A stretch of DNA of 57,669 nucleotides, taken from the NCBI GenBank assembly GCA_902795975.1, contig CADBNE010000008.1:1-57669 (forward strand), given 5' to 3'. Position numbers and translations under genes: made by a program. A model generated the notes under the pieces. The model made no database searches. It saw only the letters and a list, made by a program, of their open reading frames with translations, and was not told the origin of the DNA. The stretch is from an uncultured Erysipelotrichaceae bacterium (GTDB lineage: Bacteria > Bacillota_I > Bacilli_A > RF39 > UBA660). Within the stretch, counting starts at the first letter, position 1, and each line of letters starts with the position of its first letter. Below, in pieces: positions 35,362-44,259 of this stretch.

Positions 35362-36056
35362 TGAATAGACCAATAACTACTTTATTTATGCTAGAATCAT
35401 TAGATGGAAAAATAAGTACAGGTAATAATGATAGATTAGATGTTGATAAAGATTATTCAAAAATTGATGGAGTAAAAGAAGGATTACATCAGTATTATGA
35501 AATAGAAAGTAATACAGATTTATTTTCACTTAATACAGGAAGAGTAATGGCAAAAATAGGTGTTAATGAAAAAAATAATATACCAGAAAAAATGGATGAT
35601 ATTACATTTGTAATAATAGATAGTAAACCACATTTAAAAGAATCAGGAATAAACTATTTATGTAATTGGACAGGAAGATTAATATTAGTTACTACAAATA
35701 TTAATCATCCAGCATTTAATATTAAAGATAAATATAGTAATTTAGAAATATTATATTATGATGAATTAAATTTAAGTAAATTATTAGAAGATTTGTATAG
35801 TAAATATAATGCTGATAGATTAACTATACAATCTGGTGGTAATTTAAATGGATTATTCCTAAGAGAAAATTTAATAGATTATGTAAATATTGTTGTAGCA
35901 CCTATATTAGTAGGTGGTTCTGATGTATCTACATTAATAGATGGAGAATCCATTAAAGATGAAACTGAACTAGATAAATTAAAAACATTAGAATTATTAG
36001 AGTGTAATAAACTAAATGATTCTTATGTACAACTTGTATATAAAGTAAGAAAATAA
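35361..36056 (+). CDS. RibD C-terminal/DHFR-fold reductase
   Basis: A 231-aa NADPH-dependent reductase of the RibD_C family. PITTLFMLESLDGKISTG matches the S-x-D-G-x-I/T start, LNTGRVMAKIG the nucleotide loop, and IQSGGNLNGLFLRENLIDYV plus VAPILVGG the substrate side. Homologues reduce the riboflavin precursor diaminoribosylaminopyrimidinone phosphate, but no deaminase domain or rib genes are nearby, so it may act on another pteridine-like compound. It is translationally coupled to the flavin reductase-like gene. Confidence 0.85.
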   Translation: MNRPITTLFMLESLDGKISTGNNDRLDVDKDYSKIDGVKEGLHQYYEIESNTDLFSLNTGRVMAKIGVNEKNNIPEKMDDITFVIIDSKPHLKESGINYLCNWTGRLILVTTNINHPAFNIKDKYSNLEILYYDELNLSKLLEDLYSKYNADRLTIQSGGNLNGLFLRENLIDYVNIVVAPILVGGSDVSTLIDGESIKDETELDKLKTLELLECNKLNDSYVQLVYKVRK

Positions 36057-36066
36057 TGGAGTATAT

Positions 36067-36498
36067 ATGAAATATAAATTAATAAATTCTACTATTCATG
36101 ATATAGATAGATTAATAAAATATAAAAAGAAAACTATATATGAATATGCACCAAAACTTAGTATAGAAGAAGTAAATAAAATAGAAAATTATGTTAGTAA
36201 AAAAGTACCAGAATTATTAGAGTATTATTCTAATATAGTAGTTGATAATAATATAGTTGGATGTTTACTTATATATAGTAAAGATGATGGAATGTTATTA
36301 GATGAAATATATATAGAAGAAAATTATAGAAATAAAGGAATAGGTACTGATATTATAAAAAATATATTAGAAAAAAATAATATAATATATCTATATGTAT
36401 ATAAAGATAATATTAAAGCATTTAATTTATATAAAAGATTAGGATTTAATATAATTGAAGAAACAGAAAGTAGATATTATATGAAATATATGAGGTAG
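36067..36498 (+). CDS. GNAT family N-acetyltransferase
   Basis: A 143-aa compact acetyltransferase. The acetyl-CoA motif is clear: LDEIYIEENYRNKGIGTDII (R-N-K-G-I-G). DNIKAFNLYKRLGFNII is the acceptor-side helix and strand. The substrate is unknown. It is the third gene of a tight operon (10-base gap before, 2 after). Confidence 0.9.
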   Translation: MKYKLINSTIHDIDRLIKYKKKTIYEYAPKLSIEEVNKIENYVSKKVPELLEYYSNIVVDNNIVGCLLIYSKDDGMLLDEIYIEENYRNKGIGTDIIKNILEKNNIIYLYVYKDNIKAFNLYKRLGFNIIEETESRYYMKYMR

Positions 36499-36500
36499 AT

Positions 36501-36788
36501 ATGGAACATTATATAATAGTAAAATTTATAGATAATTATAATTATTTAGATGAAATAAATAATATAAAAGAATTATTTAATGAATCATTAAATATAAATG
36601 GTATAAATAAAATAGATATTTATATATCAAATTCTAAACTATCTAATAGATATGACTTGATGATAAAAATGAATTTATCACATGATGCATTAATAGAATT
36701 TGATAATTCATGGATACATAAAAAATGGAAAGAAGATTATGGAAAGTATATAGAAAGTAAAACAATATTTGATTGTGATAATAGGTGA
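36501..36788 (+). CDS. Stress-responsive A/B barrel (Dabb) domain protein
   Basis: A 95-aa ferredoxin-like dimeric barrel. MEHYIIVKFIDN, the NINGINKIDIYIS strand, and SNRYDLMIKMNLSHDALIEF followed by SWIHKKWKEDYG match the Dabb pattern (R-Y-D-x-x-I ... L-x-x-F ... H-x-x-W/F). Members are often small cofactorless enzymes or of unknown role. In an operon; it ends just before the next ribosome site. Confidence 0.8.
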   Translation: MEHYIIVKFIDNYNYLDEINNIKELFNESLNINGINKIDIYISNSKLSNRYDLMIKMNLSHDALIEFDNSWIHKKWKEDYGKYIESKTIFDCDNR

Positions 36789-36791
36789 TTG

Positions 36792-37574
36792 ATGAAAACA
36801 TATAATAATACGATAAAATATTATGAATTATTAATGATATTTAATGATACATCTAAATATACTAAGTATGAATTACCTAATGGATATCATTTTGAATATT
36901 ATAAACAAGGTGATGAATATGATTGGATAGATATTCATATATCTACAGGTGAGTTTACTTCTATAGATATGGGATTAGAATATTTTCATACATTCTTTGA
37001 TTCATTTATAAACGAGTTAGATAAAAGACTTATATTTATTGTAGAAGATAATACTAATTTAAAAGTTGGAACTTCTACAATATCATTATTAAATAATGGA
37101 GAATGCGCTGTAGATTGGTTAGCAATAAGAAGAGAATATCAAGGAAAAAAATTATCTAAACCTTTGATAAGTAAAACTGTAGAACTTGCTAAAGAATTAG
37201 GACATAATAAAATAACATTACATACTCAAACTACTACATGGTTAGCAGCTATTATTTATCTTGATTATGGATTTGAAATATTAAACAAAGAAGAAAAAGA
37301 AGGATGGGGAATATTAAAAACATTGACACATCATCCTAAATTAAATGAATTTGAAGAATTAGAATATGATGATATATTTGATAAAAGAAATATAGAAATT
37401 CAAAATATATTAACTGATATGTATAAAACAGAAGACTTTAATTATTCAGTATGGTATAAAAATGGATTACATAATGTTTATACATATTTAGATGGTAAGA
37501 CTTATGAATATGAGTATTATGAAGAAAATAATAATATAGTTTTAAAAGAAGTAAGTAGTAAATATAAAAAATAA
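36792..37574 (+). CDS. GNAT acetyltransferase with C-terminal extension
   Basis: A 260-aa protein. Residues 85-165 hold a GNAT core: CAVDWLAIRREYQGKKLSKP (R-x-Y-Q-G-K-x-L, acetyl-CoA loop) and WLAAIIYLDYGFEIL. An N-terminal part of about 85 residues and a C-terminal tail of about 80 (ending in a Tyr/Glu-rich YEYEYYEENN) flank it. ATG 36792 is chosen; the alternative TTG at 36789 is too close to GGTG. The substrate is unknown. Last gene of the 34.9-37.6 kb operon. Confidence 0.82.
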   Translation: MKTYNNTIKYYELLMIFNDTSKYTKYELPNGYHFEYYKQGDEYDWIDIHISTGEFTSIDMGLEYFHTFFDSFINELDKRLIFIVEDNTNLKVGTSTISLLNNGECAVDWLAIRREYQGKKLSKPLISKTVELAKELGHNKITLHTQTTTWLAAIIYLDYGFEILNKEEKEGWGILKTLTHHPKLNEFEELEYDDIFDKRNIEIQNILTDMYKTEDFNYSVWYKNGLHNVYTYLDGKTYEYEYYEENNNIVLKEVSSKYKK

Positions 37575-37583
37575 TTATATTTA

Positions 37584-37592
37584 TGCTATAAT
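37584..37592 (+). promoter_or_regulatory. Extended -10 promoter (TGCTATAAT)
   Basis: It lies 22 bases before the methyltransferase start; GGAGG follows at 37606-37610. Confidence 0.6.
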
Positions 37593-37614
37593 TTAGGTAA
37601 TATTAGGAGGATTT

Positions 37615-38292
37615 ATGGATATAAATGTAGAATATATTAATCCCTTTGATGAAAAATATGATTATTTTATGAGAGTAGAACATTTAGGTAGATACTATTT
37701 TGCATCAAAAGTATTAAAAGATTTTGAAAATGTATTAGATGTAGCATGTGCTGATGGATATGGAGTAAATCTATTAAGTAAGCATGTAAAAAAAATAGTA
37801 GGTGTTGATAGAAAAAAAGAATATTTAGATATCGCTAAAAAAAGATATAAAAGTCCAAATATTGAGTTTTATCAGATAGATGTAGATTTAGAACCAATAC
37901 CTGGAAAGTATGATGGAATAGCATGTTTTGAAACAATAGAACATGTAAGATATCCAGAAAAGTTTTTAAATACTTTATACAATATATTAGAAAATAATGG
38001 AACACTAATATTATCTGTACCAAATTCAAAATATGAAGTAATAGAAAATGGTAAGAATAAAGATACATATCACTTACATGTATTTGATATAAATGAATTA
38101 CAAGAATTAATAAAAAAAATAGGTTTTAAAATAGAGGAAATATATGGTCAATCATATATAAATAAAATAGTTAATAAAGATATAACTGATTACTATATTA
38201 CTAATGTTAGTGATGATGCTAAAATAGTAGGATATCCTAACAAAGAAGATGTAGATAAGACATATTCATATATATTTTTATTAAAAAAATAA
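37615..38292 (+). CDS. Class I SAM-dependent methyltransferase
   Basis: A 225-aa methyltransferase. Motif I is VLDVACADGYGVNLLSKHV (about 41-59), motif II is KKIVGVDRKKEYLDIAKKRY with the acidic Asp that binds SAM ribose, IEFYQIDVD binds adenine, and FETIEHVRYPEKFL is motif IV. It resembles Methyltransf_11/23 enzymes that modify sugars or small molecules. It opens a unit with a GT2 glycosyltransferase, GtrA and a GT-C-like protein, so a glycan substrate is plausible. Confidence 0.88.
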   Translation: MDINVEYINPFDEKYDYFMRVEHLGRYYFASKVLKDFENVLDVACADGYGVNLLSKHVKKIVGVDRKKEYLDIAKKRYKSPNIEFYQIDVDLEPIPGKYDGIACFETIEHVRYPEKFLNTLYNILENNGTLILSVPNSKYEVIENGKNKDTYHLHVFDINELQELIKKIGFKIEEIYGQSYINKIVNKDITDYYITNVSDDAKIVGYPNKEDVDKTYSYIFLLKK

Positions 38293-38316
38293 TATAATTC
38301 AGGGAGTAGTGTAATA

Positions 38317-39189
38317 ATGATTTCAGTAGTAATACCAGCATATAATGAGGAACAATCTATAGAAGCAACAATAGATGAAATAAAAAAAGTAATGAAGAAA
38401 AATAAAATATATAAAAAATCAGAGATTATTATAGTAAATGATGGATCAAGTGATAATACAGCATCTATAGCACAAAAATGTGGTGCTGTTGTAATAACTA
38501 ATCCAACAAATATGGGTTATGGTTTTTCTTTAAAAAGAGGAATCAAAGCAGCAAAAAATGAAACAATTGTTATAACAGATGCTGATTTAACATATCCATT
38601 TGATGTGGTCCCTGAAATGTTAGAAAAGAAAAAAGAAGGATTTGATTTAGTAGTAGCTGCACGTACAGGTAAATATTATAGACAAAGTATATTTAAAAGT
38701 ATATTAAGAAAAATGCTAAAAAGATTGGTAGAATTTGTATCTGAAAAAAAGATAAAAGATATTAATTCAGGGTTACGTATATTTGATAAATCATTGGTAA
38801 TTAAATATTTTCCAAGATTATGTGATACATTTAGTTTTACAACATCACAAACTTTAGCATATTTTATGAATAATCATTTTGTTACATATATTGATATTCC
38901 ATATAATAAAAGAGTAGGTAAATCTAAAATAAAATTATTTAGAGACTCATTAAAATCAATGAAATATATATTAGAATCTTGTGTATATTATAATCCTTTA
39001 AAAATCTTTACAGCACTTTCTATGTTTTGCATTGTGCTATCAATAATAGGATTTATATTTTCACACTTTATAGGTATTAAAGCAGGATATATATTAGGTT
39101 TAGGTGGACTATTAGTATCTGTTATAGTATTTTCTATAGGTTTATTAGCAGTTATATTAAAACAAATAATGGATAAAAATAATGATTAA
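38317..39189 (+). CDS. GT2 glycosyltransferase (DPM1/ArnC-like)
   Basis: A 290-aa membrane-anchored GT-A enzyme that should transfer sugar from a nucleotide donor to polyprenyl phosphate. Visible are SVVIPAYNEEQSIEATI, IIIVNDGSSDNT, the metal motif DADLTYPFD (D-x-D) and DINSGLRIFDK. Two C-terminal transmembrane helices start at about residue 228. It overlaps gtrA-like 39182 by 8 bases; such pairs typically make and flip polyprenyl-phosphate sugars. Confidence 0.92.
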   Translation: MISVVIPAYNEEQSIEATIDEIKKVMKKNKIYKKSEIIIVNDGSSDNTASIAQKCGAVVITNPTNMGYGFSLKRGIKAAKNETIVITDADLTYPFDVVPEMLEKKKEGFDLVVAARTGKYYRQSIFKSILRKMLKRLVEFVSEKKIKDINSGLRIFDKSLVIKYFPRLCDTFSFTTSQTLAYFMNNHFVTYIDIPYNKRVGKSKIKLFRDSLKSMKYILESCVYYNPLKIFTALSMFCIVLSIIGFIFSHFIGIKAGYILGLGGLLVSVIVFSIGLLAVILKQIMDKNND

Positions 39190-39592
39190 TATTATAAAAA
39201 AGAATAAAGAATTTATTAGTTATGGTATAGGTGGAGTAATAACTACTTTATTACATATATTATTATTTGATGTATTACTACTATTTAAAATAGATTATAA
39301 AATAGCTAATATAATTACATTAATAAGTATTAAAACTATAGCGTATTTTATAAATAAAATATTTGTATTTAAATCTAAATGTAATAATAATAAAGAACTA
39401 TCTAAAGAAATATTTAAATATATATTTTCAAGATTTATAACTATGATTATTGATTACTTTGGATTAATATTATTAGTTGAAATATTTAAAGTGGATGCTT
39501 TAATAGGTAAAATAGTTATATTAATACTAGTTGTATTAATTAACTATATATTATGTAAGAAATATGTATATAAAAAGGTGAAGTATGATTGA
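39182..39592 (+). CDS. GtrA-like flippase
   Basis: A 136-aa protein with four transmembrane segments. FISYGIGGVITTLLHILLFD and AYFINKIFVFKSK are the hallmarks of the GtrA/DPMS family, which helps move polyprenyl-phosphate sugars across the membrane. It overlaps both neighbours by 8 bases, forming a GT2-GtrA-GT-C cassette. Confidence 0.9.
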   Translation: MINIIKKNKEFISYGIGGVITTLLHILLFDVLLLFKIDYKIANIITLISIKTIAYFINKIFVFKSKCNNNKELSKEIFKYIFSRFITMIIDYFGLILLVEIFKVDALIGKIVILILVVLINYILCKKYVYKKVKYD

Positions 39593-41147
39593 ATTTATTA
39601 AAAAACATAGATTTATATTTTGTATAGTATTAGTAAGTATGTTTAGATTTTTATTATCGTTTAAATTACCGTGTTTTTATATAAGCAGTATGCAATATGA
39701 TGATTATTTAATGATAATAAATGCTAACAGTTTGTTTGAGCATAATTACTTAGGTATTGATTATTCTATTAGAGCTCTTATTAAAGGACCAATATTTCCT
39801 TTTTTTCTATTTATAACAAGATTATATAGAATAAAATATACAGTATTGTTAACTATATTATATATTCTTTCATTATTATATTTTTCATCCTCTTTAAAGA
39901 ATATTGTAAAAAGTAAAAAAGTAATTTTTGTAATATATTTAGTATTATTATTTAATCCAGTAACATTTTCACAAGATTTATTTCAAAGACTATATAGAAA
40001 TAGTATATCTATAATAGAATTATTATTATTTTTAGGTGCTACCATAAGAGTATTATTTAATGATAAAAATAAAATACTTAATAATATTATATTAGGAATA
40101 TCACTTATTTTAATGTTTTTAACAAGAGAGGATAATATCTGGACATATCCTACATTATTAATCATCTTTATTTATCCTATATTTAAATATAGGAAAATAA
40201 AGAATGTATTAATATCATGTATTCCGTTTGTATTACTAATATTATCTCTTAATATTGTATCTTTAATTAATTATAAACATTATGGAATATATACTTATAA
40301 TGAAATACAAAAATCTGAATTTCATAATACTTATAAGAAAATATTACAAATAAAAGAAGATGAGAAAAAAGAAAAAATATCTATAAATAAAAGTACTTTA
40401 TATGCTTTAGCAGATAATACAAAGACTTTTAATTTTACTCATGAAGAAATAGATAATTATTATAAAGAAGTAGCAAACTCTAATGGTGAAATATATAATG
40501 GCAATATTATATGGTATTTAAGAAATATGATTAATCAAAAAAATGAATTTAAAACAGGTAAAGAAAGTGAAGAATATTATAGAAAATTAGGAGAAGAAAT
40601 AGATAAACTATTTAAAGATGGTACTTTAAAAAAAGAGTTTATTATGCCATCTATATTTATGAGTGTACCTTCTTCGAAAGAAATAAAAATTATACCAAAA
40701 AATGTATTATATACAATATATTATGTTACAACTTATAAAGAAATTAAAACTATGACAGATACTAATGGATATAAATATGATAAAAATTACAATGCATATT
40801 TCTTTGCTTATAATGATTATCATCATACAGTTAATATAGTTGATAAGAATCCTATACAATATGAAATAATAAGAAATATATATAAGTATGTATCTATAGT
40901 ATTTAGTTTAATCGCACTTATAGTATATTTTAGATATATATTTAAGTTTGATAATATAAGTATCATTAGTCATATACTTATTATTAGTTATTTATTAATT
41001 ATAGGTGGAGTAGCTTATACTCATACTACATCATTTCATGCTATTAGACCTATATATTTAGGAAATGCATATATATTACAAACTATATTTATTTTATTAA
41101 ACGTATATAGATTATTAAATATTATTAAAGAAAAAATTAAAAATTAA
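39585..41147 (+). CDS. Polytopic membrane protein, probable GT-C glycosyltransferase
   Basis: A 520-aa membrane protein with about 10 hydrophobic segments and a large loop (about 225-430). The first loop has SMQYDDYLMIINANSLFEHN, with an Asp-Asp pair as in GT-C enzymes that use polyprenyl-phosphate sugars. TREDNIWTYPTL (about 180) is a second conserved-looking acidic loop. Its position directly after GT2 and GtrA supports the role of the extracellular transferase, adding the sugar to a surface polymer. No exact family is recognised. Confidence 0.75.
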   Translation: MIEFIKKHRFIFCIVLVSMFRFLLSFKLPCFYISSMQYDDYLMIINANSLFEHNYLGIDYSIRALIKGPIFPFFLFITRLYRIKYTVLLTILYILSLLYFSSSLKNIVKSKKVIFVIYLVLLFNPVTFSQDLFQRLYRNSISIIELLLFLGATIRVLFNDKNKILNNIILGISLILMFLTREDNIWTYPTLLIIFIYPIFKYRKIKNVLISCIPFVLLILSLNIVSLINYKHYGIYTYNEIQKSEFHNTYKKILQIKEDEKKEKISINKSTLYALADNTKTFNFTHEEIDNYYKEVANSNGEIYNGNIIWYLRNMINQKNEFKTGKESEEYYRKLGEEIDKLFKDGTLKKEFIMPSIFMSVPSSKEIKIIPKNVLYTIYYVTTYKEIKTMTDTNGYKYDKNYNAYFFAYNDYHHTVNIVDKNPIQYEIIRNIYKYVSIVFSLIALIVYFRYIFKFDNISIISHILIISYLLIIGGVAYTHTTSFHAIRPIYLGNAYILQTIFILLNVYRLLNIIKEKIKN

Positions 41148-41166
41148 TTTTTTCTTTCTTTTTTGT
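41130..41166 (+). terminator. Terminator after the glycosyltransferase operon
   Basis: GAAAAAATTAA and TTAATTTTTTC stem across AAA, with a T/C-rich tail. It overlaps the end of the coding sequence. Confidence 0.7.
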
Positions 41167-41169
41167 TTG

Positions 41170-41198
41170 TTTACATATAAAAATTAATGTGTTAAAAT
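41170..41198 (+). promoter_or_regulatory. Promoter of the TasA/SipW operon
   Basis: TTTACA (41170-41175), a 17-base spacer, TAAAAT (41193-41198). The leader of about 75 nt is unusually long for this window and can pair AGAATAG (41207-41213) with CTATTCT (41246-41252). Confidence 0.65.
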
Positions 41199-41278
41199 TA
41201 TATTGTAGAATAGACTAGTATGATAATAAACAACGTTATGTGTGACTATTCTAATGATTCTTGAAAGGTGGTGAAATA

Positions 41279-41833
41279 ATGAAAAATAAAAAGAAATTAA
41301 CTATTGGAATCTTAGCTGCTGTTGCTTTAGTAGGAACTGCTGGTTATGGTGCTTATTCTTACTATTGGGCAAAAGGAGATTTCTCAACAAATTCAGATAC
41401 AATCAAAGTTACATCATTTAATCCAACAGTATATAATGGTTCATTTATCTCTAGTGGTTATACTAGTATTTCATTTGATTGTGATAAAGAATACGCTGGA
41501 GGAAATGACTTAGTTACTTGTACTGCTACACAAGATGTAAAAAATGATGGTGGTACTAATATTACAGTTGGAGAATATGATTTAAATATATCTAATGAAA
41601 ATAATAATTCATCTATAGGATATACAGTTGGTACTCCAGAAACTTCTTGGAGTAGTACTAATTTAGCTCCAGGGGAGACAGGTACTTTAACAATAACTGT
41701 ACCAGTTCAATTTGCTAATGGTTCTACTGATGGAACTAGTTCATCTCCAGAAGAGGTAACAAGTCCAGTAGAAGGTGGAGAAATAGAATTATCAGCTACA
41801 TTTAAAATTAGAGCAACTCAAGTACATGATTAA
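41279..41833 (+). CDS. TasA/camelysin-like major matrix-fibre protein
   Basis: A 184-aa secreted protein. The signal segment KLTIGILAAVALVGTAGYG is followed by AYSYYWAKGDFS, the SipW-type processing region, also seen as CFSYFTAAGNFS in the paralogue at 43379. The mature part is a Gly/Thr/Ser-rich beta sandwich with LAPGETGTLTITVPVQF, and ends in a RATQVHD strand, as in TasA/CalY. Such proteins form extracellular fibres in biofilms. ATG 41279 follows AAAGGTGGTG. Codons are richer in C than in neighbours, and a long leader and a stable downstream hairpin suggest high expression. Two cysteines (CDKEY..., VTCTAT) may form a disulfide. Confidence 0.85.
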   Translation: MKNKKKLTIGILAAVALVGTAGYGAYSYYWAKGDFSTNSDTIKVTSFNPTVYNGSFISSGYTSISFDCDKEYAGGNDLVTCTATQDVKNDGGTNITVGEYDLNISNENNNSSIGYTVGTPETSWSSTNLAPGETGTLTITVPVQFANGSTDGTSSSPEEVTSPVEGGEIELSATFKIRATQVHD

Positions 41834-41888
41834 GAATAATTATTTATTCTTAATTTAAGAATCTAAAATGTCTTAGATTCTTAAATTA
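41830..41888 (+). promoter_or_regulatory. Two overlapping, mutually exclusive hairpins after the tasA-like gene
   Basis: Hairpin A is TTAAGAATAA-TTAT-TTATTCTTAA (41830-41853, 10 bp). Hairpin B is TAATTTAAGAATCTAA, loop AATGTC, and its exact complement (41851-41888, 16 bp). They share 41851-41853, and all arms carry the TTAAGAAT core, so swapped pairing is possible. No T-run follows. It looks like an mRNA stabiliser or processing site, or an attenuator separating high expression of the major subunit from the rest of the operon. Confidence 0.7.
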
Positions 41889-41914
41889 GGAATAAGTTAA
41901 GAAAGGTGAAATAT

Positions 41915-42913
41915 ATGAAAAATAAAATATTTATTGGAGTTATACTTAGTGTAATAGTATTAGGCGTTTTTACTTATATATATTTCACTAATAGTCATAA
42001 AAAAGAAGATAAAAATGTAATAAATATTGAATGTACAGGAAGTAATTGTAATAAAGGTGTAAAAGGTTCAAACGAAACAAATAGTAATAAAGTAAGCAAT
42101 ACTTCTAATGTAAATAGTAATATTACATCTAATGTTATAAGTAATTCAAATGTAACTAGTAATATAGCTAGTAATTCAAATATAACATCTAATGATAATT
42201 CAAATAAAACATCTAATAGTAAATCAACTATTAATTCAAATAAAACAAGTAATAAAGTAAGTAATATATCTAGTAATCAAATAATAGATAGTAATAATAA
42301 TTCTAATGTAACTAGTAATAGTAATACAACAAGTAATTCTAATTTTGTTGTAGATGAAAATGGAGATTTAACTATTACTGATTATGAAGATGGATGGAAT
42401 CAAGATGTAGAATTAAAAATATTCGATGTAGATTATGTATCACCTGGAGATAAAGGTAGTTATGACTTTGTAGTAAATAATAATACTAAAGGTATATATA
42501 AATATAAATTAAGTCTTGATGAAACAAATATTTATAATGTTAATATGAGATATAAAATTAAGAGAAATGGAAAATATATAGTTGGTAATAGTAATACTTA
42601 TGTTAAAATATCTGATATGAATATAGAAGATAAGATATTAAAAAGTAATGAAAAAGATAACTATACTATAGAGTGGAAATGGGTAGATGCTGCTAATGAT
42701 ACTGAAGTAGGAAGAACAGATGGAGCATACTATACATTAAAATTAAATATCCAATCATATAGAGCAACAGGTGTAGAAAAGAAAGTAAAAGGTGCTAGTG
42801 AAGAATCACCAATGACATTAGATAATATATTTGTATATATAAATATTTGTTTATTTTCAATAATTATGTTAATTACTTTATTTACTATAAAATATAGAAA
42901 GAATAATGTATGA
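41915..42913 (+). CDS. Anchored TasA-like protein with Asn/Ser-rich repeat stalk
   Basis: A 332-aa protein. An N-terminal membrane segment (FIGVILSVIVLGVFTYIYF) is followed by residues 50-145 of low-complexity S-N-x-x-S-N repeats. Next comes a TasA-like domain of about 140 residues (LKIFDVDYVSPGDKGSYDFV, then the IEWKWVDAANDTEVG block typical of this family), and a C-terminal transmembrane helix with KYRKNNV. This is a stalked, membrane-held domain, a candidate anchor for the fibre. ATG 41915 is preferred to a GTG at 41906, being 8 bases after GAAAGG. It overlaps sipW by 4 bases. Confidence 0.82.
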   Translation: MKNKIFIGVILSVIVLGVFTYIYFTNSHKKEDKNVINIECTGSNCNKGVKGSNETNSNKVSNTSNVNSNITSNVISNSNVTSNIASNSNITSNDNSNKTSNSKSTINSNKTSNKVSNISSNQIIDSNNNSNVTSNSNTTSNSNFVVDENGDLTITDYEDGWNQDVELKIFDVDYVSPGDKGSYDFVVNNNTKGIYKYKLSLDETNIYNVNMRYKIKRNGKYIVGNSNTYVKISDMNIEDKILKSNEKDNYTIEWKWVDAANDTEVGRTDGAYYTLKLNIQSYRATGVEKKVKGASEESPMTLDNIFVYINICLFSIIMLITLFTIKYRKNNV

Positions 42914-43389
42914 AAATATTAAATATTATAAAGAATATAATATTAGATACTATTATAGTCCTTTTAATTGGAATAATAATTATATCTAATATGAATAAAA
43001 ATAAACCAGTATCATTCTTTAATTATTATTTATTTACTGTTTTATCAGGTAGTATGGAAGATACATTAAAAATTGGAGATAATATCATAGTAAAAAGAGT
43101 AGATGAATATAAAGTAGGAGATATTGTAACATTTAAACATGATAATATATATGTTACACATAGAATAACAAAAATAGATGGTGATATGGTCACTACTAAA
43201 GGTGATGCTAATACAGTAGAAGATGAACCATTTAATAAAAATTTAATTATTGGTAAATTTGTTTTTAAAAGTGATTTATTAAATTTCTTAATTAATAATA
43301 AAATAATAGTTATAATTATTCTTATAGCGTTATTAGCTTTAGATTATATTATCGGAAGTAAGAAGAAGGTGAGAGAAAGTGCTACATAA
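42910..43389 (+). CDS. sipW: SipW-type signal peptidase I (S26B)
   Basis: A 159-aa membrane protease that removes TasA-family signal peptides. VLSGSMEDTLKIGDNIIV contains catalytic Ser48; YVTHRITK has His84 in place of the Lys of ordinary signal peptidases, marking the ER/archaeal type; TKGDANTVEDEP supplies Asp99. Transmembrane helices lie at both ends (about 8-27 and 132-150). It is embedded among TasA-like genes, overlapping the upstream gene by 4 bases and the downstream one by 11. Its likely substrates are the four or five exported neighbours. Confidence 0.93.
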   Translation: MKILNIIKNIILDTIIVLLIGIIIISNMNKNKPVSFFNYYLFTVLSGSMEDTLKIGDNIIVKRVDEYKVGDIVTFKHDNIYVTHRITKIDGDMVTTKGDANTVEDEPFNKNLIIGKFVFKSDLLNFLINNKIIVIIILIALLALDYIIGSKKKVRESAT

Positions 43390-44245
43390 AATATCATTTA
43401 CTAAATTCGATAAAATAAGGATATTTATTATTATATGTATATCTTTATTTATAGTATCTGGATTTGCATGTTTTTCATATTTTACAGCAGCTGGAAACTT
43501 TAGTGGTTCAACTAAAATAATAGCACTTGGTTTTTCACCTAAAGTAAATAATAGTGTGTTAAATAATCAAAGTATAGATTTATCTAGTACAATTACTAAT
43601 GGTAAAAATTTATCCCCAGGTGCTAAAGGAGTATTTAAAATAGATTTAGATTTTAGTGATATATATACTGATACATTTTATGAAATAACTTTTGATCGTA
43701 CTAATATACCTTTAAATATTCATTTTTATGCAGATGAAGAATTAACTAGTGAAATTACTTCTTTAGAAGGTGTACATATAAAAGATTATGCTAAAAAATC
43801 TGCTGAACATTTTATATATTGGGAATGGAAATATATAGATTCTTCAAATGCTAATAGTAATGATAGTTATTATATGGATAGAGAAATATCTGTTCCATTT
43901 AATGTACGTTTTTCACAACATTTAGATGGTAGAACTATTGTTGTTAATGATATAGAAAGACCTACAGGAAGAATTAGTTTAGATGGATTAGAAGGAAGTT
44001 TTACATTAAATTTAGATTTTACTAATTTATCAAATACTAATTATAGAATACATTTTAATCCTAGTGAAGTATCAAATACATTACATTTATATTCAGACTC
44101 ATTATTTACTAATGAAATTACAAGTATAGAAGATATATATAATGCTAATACTAGTCCAACAGAAGTGAGTAAAACTATATATTGGAAATTCAGTGATTCT
44201 ACTGTAACAAGTGGAAATTTATATTATATATTTTATAAATATTAG
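43379..44245 (+). CDS. TasA-like protein with two tandem modules
   Basis: A 288-aa exported protein. A GTG start at 43379 lies within sipW, preceded by AGAAGGTGAG. The signal region ends CFSYFTAAGNFSGS, aligning with the major subunit's AYSYYWAKGDFS. Two related modules follow: GVFKIDLDFSDIYTDTFYEI...IHFYADEELTSEITSLEG...YWEWKYIDSS, then SFTLNLDFTNLSNTNYRIHF...LYSDSLFTNEITSIED...IYWKFSDS. The internal duplication is plain. It probably is a minor fibre component or assembly factor like TapA (inference). Confidence 0.8.
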   Translation: MLHKISFTKFDKIRIFIIICISLFIVSGFACFSYFTAAGNFSGSTKIIALGFSPKVNNSVLNNQSIDLSSTITNGKNLSPGAKGVFKIDLDFSDIYTDTFYEITFDRTNIPLNIHFYADEELTSEITSLEGVHIKDYAKKSAEHFIYWEWKYIDSSNANSNDSYYMDREISVPFNVRFSQHLDGRTIVVNDIERPTGRISLDGLEGSFTLNLDFTNLSNTNYRIHFNPSEVSNTLHLYSDSLFTNEITSIEDIYNANTSPTEVSKTIYWKFSDSTVTSGNLYYIFYKY

Positions 44246-44259
44246 AAATTGGTGATATT

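Noticed and set aside
41207..41252. Riboswitch in the tasA-like leader
   Set aside because: Only a 7-bp stem closing a 32-base loop is seen; no known riboswitch core or terminator follows.
42038..42345. CRISPR or tandem DNA repeat in the Asn/Ser-rich stretch
   Set aside because: It is in-frame coding low complexity without constant repeat and spacer lengths.
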